This document shows positions 1-8,346 of a stretch of 41,896 nucleotides of DNA, piece after piece. Source of the DNA: Steroidobacteraceae bacterium (GTDB taxonomy: Bacteria; Pseudomonadota; Gammaproteobacteria; Steroidobacterales; Steroidobacteraceae); NCBI GenBank assembly GCA_017853555.1, contig JAFMJH010000016.1:1-41896 (forward strand), given 5' to 3'. Numbering within the stretch: the stretch's first letter is position 1; each line of letters begins with the position of its first letter. The translations under genes were made by a program, and so were the position numbers. The notes under the pieces were generated by a model. That model ran no database searches and had not been told where the DNA came from. It worked only from the letters and a program-made list of their open reading frames with translations.

Positions 1-380
1 TCGAGCGGCGTCACGTTCACGATGATGCCGCAGCGCGCGTAGGTCGACTTGCCGAGACACACGGTCAGGACGCTGCGCGGGATGCGGAAGTACTCGACGG
101 TGCGCGCGAGCGCGAACGAATTTGGCGGGATGATGCACACGTCCGCGTCGACGTCGACGAAATTCTTGGCATCGAACGCCTTCGGGTCGACGATGGTCGA
201 ATTGATGTTGGTGAATATTTTGAATTCGGTCGCGCAGCGCACGTCGTAGCCGTAGCTCGACGTGCCGTAAGAAATGATGCGCTGCTCATTCACGGCGCGC
301 ACCTGCTCCGGTGCGAACGGTTCGATCATGCCGTGCGATGCCGCCATGCGGCGTATCCAGTGATCAGACTTGATGCTCAT
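1..380 (-). CDS. dcd: dCTP deaminase, N-terminal part (runs off the window)
   Basis: Deaminates dCTP to dUTP, feeding dTMP synthesis; cytosolic homotrimer. The visible 126 codons start [13 protein letters not shown] and contain [33 protein letters not shown] and [18 protein letters not shown], all characteristic of proteobacterial Dcd. The window edge cuts just before the expected E-P-E-W-E-G segment that supplies the catalytic glutamate, so the active site cannot be checked. The ATG at 378-380 overlaps the mrp stop codon (ATGA), which implies translational coupling behind mrp. Identification rests on the motifs; completeness of the gene is unknown. Confidence 0.93.
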   Translation of the reverse strand, partial: MSIKSDHWIRRMAASHGMIEPFAPEQVRAVNEQRIISYGTSSYGYDVRCATEFKIFTNINSTIVDPKAFDAKNFVDVDADVCIIPPNSFALARTVEYFRIPRSVLTVCLGKSTYARCGIIVNVTPL

Positions 381-1462
381 GTGTCCTCGACGACGATTTT
401 CGGGAAAGCGGCGGAACGATCGCGGGCGCGGCGCGCGAGCTCGCCGGCAGTGCGTCTTGCGAGTGCGAAGTAGGCCGCGGCGCGCGCGCTCGCCGGCTCG
501 GCGACCACCGTGGGATGACCGCCATCGGCGTCTTCGCGTATGCGTGCATCGAGCGGCAGCGCGCCGAGCATCTGCACGTCGTATTGCAGGGCCATGCGCG
601 CACCGCCGCCCACGCCGAAAATGTGCTCGGCATGACCGCAGTGGCTGCACACGTGCACGCTCATGTTCTCGACGATGCCGAGTACGGGCACGTTCACCTT
701 CTCGAACATCTTCAGGCCTTTGCGCGCATCGGCGAGCGCGATGTCCTGCGGCGTCGTGACGATCAACGCGCCCGAGAGCGGCACGCGTTGCGACAGCGTC
801 AACTGGATGTCGCCCGTCCCCGGCGGCATGTCGACGATCAAATAATCGAGCTCACCCCAATCGGTGTCGGCGAGCAGTTGATTGAGTGCCGAGGTCACCA
901 TGGGTCCGCGCCACACCATCGGCTGCTCGACGTCGACCAAAAATCCGATCGACATCGCGACCACGCCGTGCGCCGCCAAAGGCACCAGACGCTTGCCATC
1001 GCGACTCGTCGGTCGCTCGCCCTGCAGACCGAGCATGATGGGCTGACTCGGGCCATAGATGTCGGCGTCCAACATGCCGACGCGCGCGCCTTGCGCCGCG
1101 AGCGCGAGTGCAAGATTCACGGCCACGGTGGACTTGCCGACGCCGCCTTTGCCCGACGACACGGCGACCACGTTGCGTATGCCCGGCAGCGGCGTCAGCC
1201 CACGCTGGACGGCGTGCGAGGCGATGTCGGAGTCGAGTTGCAACGCCACCCGCAGCGCCACGCCATGCGCGGCCAGATGCCGCTCGAGTGCCGGCGCGAG
1301 TTCGTCCGCGTAGCCCCCGGTCGGAATGCCGAGCCGCAGGGAGAGTTGCAACGCATCGCCCGCACGCCTGCAGTCGCGCACGGCACGCGCCTCGGCCAGA
1401 CTCTGGCGCAGGTTCGGCTCCTCGAACTGCCCGATCAGCGCACGGATGGACTCGTCGTTCAT
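377..1462 (-). CDS. mrp: Mrp/ApbC family iron-sulfur carrier ATPase
   Basis: P-loop NTPase of the Mrp/NBP35 family, which binds a [4Fe-4S] cluster at a dimer interface and passes it to apoproteins in the cytosol. The 361-residue protein has an N-terminal DUF59/MIP18-like region (about 1-95), the deviant Walker [12 protein letters not shown] (about 102-112), [14 protein letters not shown], the switch region [13 protein letters not shown], and the cluster-binding CSHC (about residues 270-273). It is divergent from metG, a common arrangement in gammaproteobacteria, and overlaps dcd by 4 bp. The ATG at 1460-1462 has no Shine-Dalgarno sequence; a TAGAAT -10-like box ends 6 nt before it, so a leaderless message is possible (inference). 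Confidence 0.93.
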   Translation of the reverse strand: MNDESIRALIGQFEEPNLRQSLAEARAVRDCRRAGDALQLSLRLGIPTGGYADELAPALERHLAAHGVALRVALQLDSDIASHAVQRGLTPLPGIRNVVAVSSGKGGVGKSTVAVNLALALAAQGARVGMLDADIYGPSQPIMLGLQGERPTSRDGKRLVPLAAHGVVAMSIGFLVDVEQPMVWRGPMVTSALNQLLADTDWGELDYLIVDMPPGTGDIQLTLSQRVPLSGALIVTTPQDIALADARKGLKMFEKVNVPVLGIVENMSVHVCSHCGHAEHIFGVGGGARMALQYDVQMLGALPLDARIREDADGGHPTVVAEPASARAAAYFALARRTAGELARRARDRSAAFPKIVVEDT

Positions 1463-1468
1463 GGGTGA

Positions 1469-1518
1469 ATTCTAGCCGGGAATCCCGTCCCGAGGGGCGC
1501 ATCGCGCTGTGCGATAAT
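1469..1518. promoter_or_regulatory. Divergent mrp/metG promoter region
   Basis: The 63-bp gap between the two start codons holds a TAGAAT -10-like box for mrp (minus strand, 1469-1474) and an extended -10 (TGC then GATAAT, 1513-1518) for metG. They end 6 and 7 nt before their start codons. -35 matches are weak for both. The two polymerase footprints would overlap. Seen in sequence; promoter function is inferred. Confidence 0.5.
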
Positions 1519-1525
1519 TGCGCCC

Positions 1526-3559
1526 ATGACGCGCAAGATCCTCGTCACCTCGGCGCTGCCCTACGCCAACGGTCCGTTGCACCTCGGGCACATCATCGAA
1601 CACGTGCAGACCGACGTCTGGGTACGCTTCCAGCGCATGCGCGGCGCCGAGTGCATCTACGTGTGCGCCGAAGACACCCACGGCACGCCGATCATGATCA
1701 AGGCGCAGGCCGAGGGCATCACGCCCGAAGAACTGATCGCGCGCGTCGCCGAACAGCACCGCGCCGACTTCAAAGGCTTCCTCATCGGCCACGACCACTT
1801 CCACTCGACGCACTCGGCCGAGAATCGCCACTACACCGATTTGATGTTCGAGCGTCTGCGCAAAGCCGGTCACATCACCACGCGCAGCGTCCGTCAGGCC
1901 TACGACGAACAGGCAGGCATGTTCCTGCCCGATCGCTACGTGCGCGGCGGTTGCCCCAAGTGCGGAGCCGCGGACCAATATGGCGACAGCTGCGAAGTTT
2001 GCGGCGCCACGTACTCGCCTGCCGATCTGGTCGATCCGACCTCGACGCTGAGCGGCACCAAGCCCGTGTGGCGCGAATCCGAACATCTGTTCTTCGCGCT
2101 CGGCAATTTCGAACCCATGTTGCGCGACTGGGTGGCGAGCGGCTCGCTGCAAGCGGCGGTGCGCGCCAAGCTCGACGAATGGTTCGCGGCCGGCTTGCAG
2201 GACTGGGACATCTCGCGCGATGCGCCCTACTTCGGCTTCGAGATCCCGGGCTTCCCGGGAAAATATTTTTACGTCTGGTTCGACGCGCCGATCGGTTATC
2301 TCGGCAGCTTCAAGGCGTTGTGCGAGAAACGCGGGCTCGATCCAGACGAATATCTGCGCCCCGACAGCGCCTGCGAGCTCTATCACTTCATCGGCAAGGA
2401 CATCAGCTACTTCCACACGCTCTTTTGGCCGGCCGTATTGCACGGCGCGGGCATGCGCCGCCCGACCGCCGTGTTCGTGCACGGCTTCCTGACCGTCGAC
2501 GGTCAAAAGATGTCGAAGTCGCGCGGCACCTTCATCACCGCCGCGCGCTACCTCGAGCACCTGCCGCCCGAACCGCTGCGCTACTATTTCGCCGCCAAGC
2601 TCGGACCGGGGGTCGACGACATCGACCTCTCGCTCGATGACTTCACGGCGCGCGTCAATTCCGACCTCGTCGGCAAACTCGTCAACATCGCCAGTCGCTG
2701 CGCGGGCTTCGTCGCGCGCGGCGGCGGCACGCTCGCCGCACGACTGCCCGACCCCGCGCTGTATGCGGAGTTCGCCGGCGCGAGCGAGCGCATCGCCGCG
2801 CTCTACGACGCCCGCGACTATTCGGCGACGATGCGCGAGATCATGCTGCTGGCCGATCGGGCGAACCAGTACGTCGACGCGCACAAGCCCTGGGCGCTCG
2901 CCAAAGATCCGGCGCAAGCCGAGGCCGTGCTCGGCGTTGCCACGCAAGGCATCAACCTGTTCCGCGTGCTGATGGTTTATCTCGCGCCCGTGCTGCCGCA
3001 AATCGCCTGCAAGGCGGCAGGCTTTCTCGGTGCCCCGCTCGCCCAGTGGGACGAAATCGCGACGCCGTTGCTCGGCACGCCGCTCGCCCCCTATGAACCG
3101 CTCGCCACGCGTCTCGACGCCGCCGTCGTCGCCGGTCTCGTCGACGCCACCGTGACGGCGCCCGCGCCCGTTGCGGCCGACAATACAAAGAAATCAGGTG
3201 CCAAAGTGAAAACCGATCCGGTCGCCAAACCCGACGCCATCAGCATCGACGATTTCGCCAAACTCGATTTGCGCATCGCCAAAGTCGTCGCGGCGAGCGC
3301 CGTCGAAGGCTCGGACAAATTGCTGCAACTCACGCTCGATCTCGACGGCGAGACGCGCAACGTGTTCTCGGGCATTCGCAGTTCCTACACGCCCGAGAGC
3401 ATGGTGGGTCGACACGTCGTGGTGGTCGCGAACCTCGCACCGCGCAAGATGCGCTTCGGCGTTTCGGAGGGCATGGTGCTGTGCGCTTCGAACGCGGACG
3501 GTCGCGTCTATCTGCTCGGCGCCGATGAGGGCGCGGCGGCCGGCATGTCCGTCTCCTGA
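1526..3559 (+). CDS. metG: Methionyl-tRNA synthetase
   Basis: Class I aminoacyl-tRNA synthetase charging tRNA-Met. The 677-residue length matches the long, dimeric bacterial form. Visible: HLGH signature at residues 19-22, a zinc knuckle with Cys143, Cys146, Cys156 and Cys159, KMSKS at 328-332, an anticodon-binding helical domain, a linker rich in Ala/Pro/Lys (about 540-570), and a C-terminal Trbp111/EMAP-like tRNA-binding domain (about 575-677, with [16 protein letters not shown]). rnfB follows 11 bp downstream. The start is fixed by the conserved N-terminus and the adjacent -10 box; no Shine-Dalgarno sequence is visible. Confidence 0.97.
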   Translation: MTRKILVTSALPYANGPLHLGHIIEHVQTDVWVRFQRMRGAECIYVCAEDTHGTPIMIKAQAEGITPEELIARVAEQHRADFKGFLIGHDHFHSTHSAENRHYTDLMFERLRKAGHITTRSVRQAYDEQAGMFLPDRYVRGGCPKCGAADQYGDSCEVCGATYSPADLVDPTSTLSGTKPVWRESEHLFFALGNFEPMLRDWVASGSLQAAVRAKLDEWFAAGLQDWDISRDAPYFGFEIPGFPGKYFYVWFDAPIGYLGSFKALCEKRGLDPDEYLRPDSACELYHFIGKDISYFHTLFWPAVLHGAGMRRPTAVFVHGFLTVDGQKMSKSRGTFITAARYLEHLPPEPLRYYFAAKLGPGVDDIDLSLDDFTARVNSDLVGKLVNIASRCAGFVARGGGTLAARLPDPALYAEFAGASERIAALYDARDYSATMREIMLLADRANQYVDAHKPWALAKDPAQAEAVLGVATQGINLFRVLMVYLAPVLPQIACKAAGFLGAPLAQWDEIATPLLGTPLAPYEPLATRLDAAVVAGLVDATVTAPAPVAADNTKKSGAKVKTDPVAKPDAISIDDFAKLDLRIAKVVAASAVEGSDKLLQLTLDLDGETRNVFSGIRSSYTPESMVGRHVVVVANLAPRKMRFGVSEGMVLCASNADGRVYLLGADEGAAAGMSVS

Positions 3560-3570
3560 CGGCGGCGTCG

Positions 3571-4146
3571 ATGGGCGCATCCGCGCAGGACATCGATGCG
3601 CTCTTGCCGCAGACGCAATGCACGCGTTGCGGATTCGAAGGCTGTCGACCCTACGCCGAGGCCCTCGCCGCCGGGACGACGGCACTCAATCGCTGCCCTC
3701 CGGGCGGCGCGCACACCATCACCGCACTCGCCGCGTTGCTCGACCGCCCGGCACTGCCTTTGGATCCCGCCTGCGGCACGGAAACCGCAGGCATGGTCGC
3801 GGTGATCGATGCCGCGCGCTGCATCGGCTGCGCACGTTGCCTGCCGCCCTGCCCGGTCGATGCGATCGTGGGCGCGCAGCGCCAGATGCACACCGTGCTG
3901 GAAGATCTCTGCACCGGCTGCGAACTCTGCATCGCACCTTGCCCGGTCGATTGCATCAGCTTGCAAGCGCGCCCGGCGAGCGCCCGCGAAAGCGTCGTGC
4001 CGACCCCGACCGACAATGCCGCACGTTATGCCGCGCACGTCACTCGCCAGGCAGCGCGCGAGGCTGAACGGCTCGCGCTGCTCGCCGAGCGCAAGCGCCG
4101 CGCCACGGCGCGCGTCTCGCTTTTAAAAAACGAGCGTGCGCCGTGA
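3571..4146 (+). CDS. rnfB: RnfB-type ferredoxin, soluble stand-alone form
   Basis: Iron-sulfur electron-transfer protein of 191 residues. It has an N-terminal Fe-S domain with Cys17, Cys20, Cys25 and Cys42 (CX2CX4CX16C), then two 4Fe-4S ferredoxin motifs (Cys84/87/90/94 in [12 protein letters not shown] and Cys114/117/120/124 in [12 protein letters not shown]). The C-terminal 50 residues are charged and helical. The N-terminal membrane helix of canonical RnfB/RsxB is missing, and no rnfA, C, D, G or E is in the window. The downstream neighbour nth encodes another Fe-S protein and overlaps it by 4 bp; this rnfB-nth pairing is common in beta- and gammaproteobacteria. Its redox partner is unknown. 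Confidence 0.88.
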   Translation: MGASAQDIDALLPQTQCTRCGFEGCRPYAEALAAGTTALNRCPPGGAHTITALAALLDRPALPLDPACGTETAGMVAVIDAARCIGCARCLPPCPVDAIVGAQRQMHTVLEDLCTGCELCIAPCPVDCISLQARPASARESVVPTPTDNAARYAAHVTRQAAREAERLALLAERKRRATARVSLLKNERAP

Positions 4147-4784
4147 AGCCGGACACACGCATCGCGATGTTCGAACGGTTGCGGGCGCGCAATCCGCACC
4201 CAACGACCGAACTCGAATACGGCTCCGCGTTCGAGCTGCTGATTGCGGTCATCCTGTCTGCGCAAGCCACCGACAAAAGCGTCAACGTCGCCACGCGCAA
4301 ACTATTCCCGGTCGCCAATACGCCGCAAAAGATCCACGCACTCGGGCTCGACGGCCTCGTACCCTTCGTGCGCACCATCGGTCTTTACAATGCGAAAGCG
4401 AAGAACATCATCGAAACCTGCCGCATCCTGATCGAGCAGCATGGCAGCCAGGTGCCGCGCGATCGCGCCGCACTCGAAGCGTTGCCGGGCGTCGGTCGCA
4501 AGACCGCGAACGTCGTGCTCAACACCGCCTTCGGCGAGCCGACCATGGCCGTCGACACCCACATCTTCCGCGTCGCCAATCGCACCGGTCTCGCCCCGGG
4601 CAAGACCGTGCTCGCCGTCGAGAAGAAACTGTTGAAGAACGTGCCGCAAGAGTTTTTGCAGGACGCACACCACTGGCTGATCCTGCTCGGGCGCTACGTG
4701 TGCAAAGCGCGCAAGCCCGAATGTCCGGCCTGCCCCATCGCCGATTTGTGCGCCTACAAGCGCAAGACGCGCGCGGACGGCTGA
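4143..4784 (+). CDS. nth: Endonuclease III
   Basis: Base-excision-repair DNA glycosylase/AP lyase for oxidised pyrimidines. The 213 residues align almost without gaps to the E. coli enzyme: helix-hairpin-helix [12 protein letters not shown] with catalytic Lys120, [11 protein letters not shown] with Asp138, and the C-terminal [4Fe-4S] cluster at Cys187, Cys194, Cys197 and Cys203 (CX6CX2CX5C). It starts at a GTG whose last two bases begin the rnfB stop codon (GTGA overlap), so translation is probably coupled. A later in-frame ATG at residue 9 is a less likely alternative. Confidence 0.96.
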   Translation: MKPDTRIAMFERLRARNPHPTTELEYGSAFELLIAVILSAQATDKSVNVATRKLFPVANTPQKIHALGLDGLVPFVRTIGLYNAKAKNIIETCRILIEQHGSQVPRDRAALEALPGVGRKTANVVLNTAFGEPTMAVDTHIFRVANRTGLAPGKTVLAVEKKLLKNVPQEFLQDAHHWLILLGRYVCKARKPECPACPIADLCAYKRKTRADG

Positions 4785-4786
4785 CG

Positions 4787-5212
4787 ATGTTGTTCGGCTC
4801 GACGCGCGACGAACTGCGCCGCGGCTGGCTCGAGGCCTGGCAGCGCGCGCGGTCCGGCGCGATCCTCACGCCGCTCGAGACGCAGATCGCGACCATCGTC
4901 GCCCTGCATCCGGAGTATCACGCCTGGCTCGAGCGCGGTGACGCCGCCGTGCAAGCGGACTTCAGACCCGAAGACGGCAACGTGAATCCCTTCTTGCATC
5001 TGTCGATGCATCTGGCGCTGCGCGAACAGGTGAGCACCAACCGACCGGCCGGCATCGACGCCGTGCACACACGGCTCGCCGAGCGCCACGGCGCGCATGA
5101 AGCCGAGCATCGCATGATGGAGATGCTCGGTCGCGCGTTGTGGGAGGCACAACGCGCCGGACGTGCGCCGGACGAACAGGCCTATCTCGAAACGCTGCGT
5201 CAGCTGCGTTAG
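4787..5212 (+). CDS. DUF1841 family protein
   Basis: A 141-residue soluble protein starting MLFGSTRDELRRGWLEAW, with the family-typical NPFLHLSMHLALREQVS, GAHEAEHRMMEMLGRALWEAQ and a C-terminal YLETLRQLR. I recognise DUF1841, a proteobacterial family of unknown function often encoded beside nth. It follows nth with a 2-bp gap and is the last gene of the metG-rnfB-nth cluster. The conserved His/Glu residues could bind a metal, but this is only a guess. It is convergent with lpdA, 12 bp apart, and I see no terminator hairpin there. Confidence 0.85.
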   Translation: MLFGSTRDELRRGWLEAWQRARSGAILTPLETQIATIVALHPEYHAWLERGDAAVQADFRPEDGNVNPFLHLSMHLALREQVSTNRPAGIDAVHTRLAERHGAHEAEHRMMEMLGRALWEAQRAGRAPDEQAYLETLRQLR

Positions 5213-5224
5213 GTCCGCACGGCC

Positions 5225-6994
5225 TTACTTGCGCTTCGGCACGTACAGGTCGGTGAGCGTCCCTTCGAAGGCCTCGGCCGACATCGCGATCGTCTCGGAT
5301 ACGGTCGGGTGCGGGTGGATGGTCAGACCGATGTCCGCCGCGTCCGCACCCATCTCGATCGCCAAAGAAATTTCGGCGATCAACTCGCCGGCTCCGGGAC
5401 CCACGATGCCGCCGCCGATCACGCGATGGGTGTCGGCGTCGAACAACAGCTTGGTGAAGCCTTCGTCGCGACCTTGCGCAAGCGACCGACCGCTCGCCGC
5501 CCACGGGAACATGCCTTTTTCGTAACGCAGGCCCTGCGCTTTCGCATCCGTTTCGGTCACGCCCACCCAGGCGATTTCCGGATCGGTGTACGCGACGGCC
5601 GGGATCACCCGCGCATCGAACGAACGCTTCTCGCCCGCGATCACCTCGGCGGCGACCTTGCCCTCGTGCGTCGCTTTGTGCGCGAGCATCGGCTGCCCGA
5701 CGATGTCGCCGATCGCGTAGACGTTCGCCACGTTGGTACGCATTTGTTTGTCGACGCGAATGAAACCACGCTCGTCCACCGCGATGCCGGCCAAGTCCGC
5801 GCCGATGACTTTGCCGTTCGGCTTGCGTCCCACGGCCACGAGTACGCGATCGAACAGTTGCGGCTCGGGCGCGCCGTCACCCTCGAAGGTGACCCGCAAG
5901 CCGTCCTTCTCGGCGCTGACGGCTTTGACCTTCGCACCCAGCCAGATCGCCTCGAATTGTTTGCGCAGCCGCTTCTCGAGTGGGCGCACGAGATCGGCAT
6001 CGGCGCCCGGCGCGAGTTGCTTCATGAACTCGACCACGCTGACCTTCGCACCGAGCGACGCGTAGACGGAACCCATTTCGAGACCGATGATGCCGCCACC
6101 GATGACGAGCATGCGATTCGGTATCGCATCGAGTTCGAGCGCCCCGGTCGAATCGATGACGCGCGGATCGTCGGGCACTAACGGCAGGCGCACGGGCTCG
6201 GATCCTGCGGCGATGATGCAATGATCGAAACTCAAAAGTTTCGTTCCCTGCGCATCATCGACGGCCACGAGACCCGGCTCGACGAAACGCGCGGTGCCGG
6301 TTTGCACGTCGACCTTGCGTTGCTTGGCAAGCATCTGCAGACCGCCGGTGAGCTTGCCGACGACGCTCGATTTCCAACCGCGCAATTTGTCGAGATCGAT
6401 TTTGGGCGCACCAAAAGTGATGCCGTGATCCGCCATCGATGCGGCCTCGTCGACGACCTTGGCAGCATGCAGCAAGGCCTTGGACGGAATGCAGCCGACG
6501 TTGAGACACACGCCGCCGAGCGTCGGCCAGCGTTCGATCAAGGTGACCGCGAGCCCGAGATCGGCCGCGCGAAACGCCGCCGTATATCCGCCGGGGCCTG
6601 CGCCGATCACGAGCACCTGGACGTGACGTTCGGCTTTCGGGTGACGCGTGACGAGCGGCTGCGCGGCGGGCTGACTCGCCGCTGCAGGGGCGACGGCGGC
6701 CGGCACGGCCGCGGATGTCGCCGCAGGCGCCACCGGCGTCGCGGCAGTCGAGGCAACGTTCGCTTCGATCTTGGCGATCAGCGTACCTTTGGAAACTTTG
6801 ACGCCCTTCTGCACCGACACTTCGACGACCTTGCCGGCGTAGGGCGACGGCACGTCCATCGACGCTTTGTCGGTCTCGAGCGTGACGAGCGGTGACTCCG
6901 CCTCGACAACCTCGCCGGCTTGCACCAGCACGTCGATCACGGGCACCTCGGCAAAATTGCCGAGATCGGGGACGCGAACTTCGAGCACGGCCAT
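5225..6994 (-). CDS. lpdA: Dihydrolipoamide dehydrogenase (E3) with N-terminal lipoyl domain
   Basis: Reoxidises dihydrolipoamide in the pyruvate dehydrogenase complex using FAD and NAD+. The 589 residues comprise a lipoyl domain (1-80, lipoyl-lysine Lys43 in ETDKASMDVPS), an Ala/Pro linker (about 85-120), and an E3 core with VLVIGAGPGGYTAAF (FAD), the redox disulfide in CLNVGCIPSK, IGGGIIGLEMGSVYASLG (NAD) and a C-terminal dimerisation domain with GLTIHPHPTVSET. The fused lipoyl domain is known from several beta- and gammaproteobacterial PDH operons but absent in E. coli Lpd. The ATG is chosen because it starts the lipoyl domain and lies 11 bp after aceF. Last gene of the operon. Confidence 0.96.
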   Translation of the reverse strand: MAVLEVRVPDLGNFAEVPVIDVLVQAGEVVEAESPLVTLETDKASMDVPSPYAGKVVEVSVQKGVKVSKGTLIAKIEANVASTAATPVAPAATSAAVPAAVAPAAASQPAAQPLVTRHPKAERHVQVLVIGAGPGGYTAAFRAADLGLAVTLIERWPTLGGVCLNVGCIPSKALLHAAKVVDEAASMADHGITFGAPKIDLDKLRGWKSSVVGKLTGGLQMLAKQRKVDVQTGTARFVEPGLVAVDDAQGTKLLSFDHCIIAAGSEPVRLPLVPDDPRVIDSTGALELDAIPNRMLVIGGGIIGLEMGSVYASLGAKVSVVEFMKQLAPGADADLVRPLEKRLRKQFEAIWLGAKVKAVSAEKDGLRVTFEGDGAPEPQLFDRVLVAVGRKPNGKVIGADLAGIAVDERGFIRVDKQMRTNVANVYAIGDIVGQPMLAHKATHEGKVAAEVIAGEKRSFDARVIPAVAYTDPEIAWVGVTETDAKAQGLRYEKGMFPWAASGRSLAQGRDEGFTKLLFDADTHRVIGGGIVGPGAGELIAEISLAIEMGADAADIGLTIHPHPTVSETIAMSAEAFEGTLTDLYVPKRK

Positions 6995-7005
6995 GCGAGT
7001 GCCCC

Positions 7006-8334
7006 TCAAGCCTGCGCCGCGCCGACGAGCTCGGCGGGCTTGGCCAGACATTCGGCGAGCCAGGTCGTGAAGCGCACGCCCTCGGCGCCGTCGATCACGC
7101 GATGATCGTAAGACAGCGACAACGGCAGGATCAGTCGCGGCACGAACGCGCCATCGCGCCACACCGGCTTCATCACCGACCGCGACACGCCGAGGATCGC
7201 CACTTCCGGCGCGTTGATGATGGGCGTGAATGCCGTGCCGCCGATGCCGCCGAGACTCGAGACCGTGAAACACCCGCCCTGCATGTCGGCACCGGCGAGT
7301 TTGCCGCCGCGCGCCCGCTCCGAGAGCGCCGCAAGATCGCGCGCGATCGCGAACACGTCTTTACGCTCGGCGTCGCGAATCACGGGGACCAGCAAACCGT
7401 TCGGCGTATCGGCCGCGAAGCCGAGATGGAAATATTTTTTGTAAACGAGGTTCTGACCGGACTCGTCGAGCGAGGCATTGAAGTTCGGGAACTTCGCGAT
7501 CGCACGCACGCACGCGGCCACGATGAACGCGAGCGGCGTGAGCTTGACGTTCTGCTCGGCCGCCTTGGCTTTCAAAGAATTGCGCAAGGCCTCGAGGTCG
7601 GTGATGTCCGCTTCGTCGAACTGCGTGACGTGCGGAATGTTGACCCACGCCGCATGCAAACGCGGACCGGAAATCTTGCGCACGCGCGACAAGGGCTGCA
7701 CGTCGACCGCGCCGAATGCGGCGAAATCGACCGTCGGCACCTTGGGCAACGCCGGCGCAGCCGCAACCGCGAGACCGCCCTGCAGGACGCGCTTCACCCA
7801 CGCTTTGACGTCCTCGTGCGTGATGCGCGCTTTCGGACCACTGCCGGCCACTTGCGCAAGATCGACGCCCAATTCGCGCGCCAGGCGACGCACGGACGGA
7901 CCCGCATGCGCCCGTGAAAAGCCCGCTTCCGAAATCGGCGCGAGATCGCGACGCGCACCCGGGATCGCCTGCGCGAGCGCGGCAGGCGGCGCGACCGGCG
8001 CAGGCGCAGCCACCGCAGGCGGTGGCGCCGCGACGGGTGCGGCAGGTGGTGCCGCGGCAGGCGCCGCCGGTTTGGCGGGTGCCGCCGCAGCGCCGGCGGC
8101 GACTTGCAAGGTCGCCACGAGATCACCGCTGTTGACCTTGCCGCCGACGGCGATGTGCAAAGACTCGATCACGCCCGCGGCGGAGGACGGCACGTCCATC
8201 GTCGCCTTTTCGGTTTCCAGCGTGGCGATCGGCGTGTCGACATCGATCGCATCGCCGGGCTTCACCAGCAATTCGATGACACCGACATCTTTGAAGTTGC
8301 CGAGATCGGGAACACGTACTTCGATGACTGCCAT
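7006..8334 (-). CDS. aceF: Pyruvate dehydrogenase E2, dihydrolipoamide acetyltransferase
   Basis: Core of the pyruvate dehydrogenase complex; transfers acetyl from lipoamide to CoA. 442 residues: a single lipoyl domain (1-80, Lys43 in ETEKATMDVPSS), a long Ala/Pro linker (about 85-140), a peripheral-subunit-binding domain (VRRLARELGVDLAQVAGSG), a second linker, and the catalytic domain ending with SLSYDHRVIDGAEG, which carries the His/Asp acetyltransferase motif. Other proteobacterial E2 proteins have up to three lipoyl domains; here the second copy sits on E3. It lies between aceE and lpdA with gaps of 12 and 11 bp, so one operon. Confidence 0.96.
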   Translation of the reverse strand: MAVIEVRVPDLGNFKDVGVIELLVKPGDAIDVDTPIATLETEKATMDVPSSAAGVIESLHIAVGGKVNSGDLVATLQVAAGAAAAPAKPAAPAAAPPAAPVAAPPPAVAAPAPVAPPAALAQAIPGARRDLAPISEAGFSRAHAGPSVRRLARELGVDLAQVAGSGPKARITHEDVKAWVKRVLQGGLAVAAAPALPKVPTVDFAAFGAVDVQPLSRVRKISGPRLHAAWVNIPHVTQFDEADITDLEALRNSLKAKAAEQNVKLTPLAFIVAACVRAIAKFPNFNASLDESGQNLVYKKYFHLGFAADTPNGLLVPVIRDAERKDVFAIARDLAALSERARGGKLAGADMQGGCFTVSSLGGIGGTAFTPIINAPEVAILGVSRSVMKPVWRDGAFVPRLILPLSLSYDHRVIDGAEGVRFTTWLAECLAKPAELVGAAQA

Positions 8335-8346
8335 GACTCGATTCCG

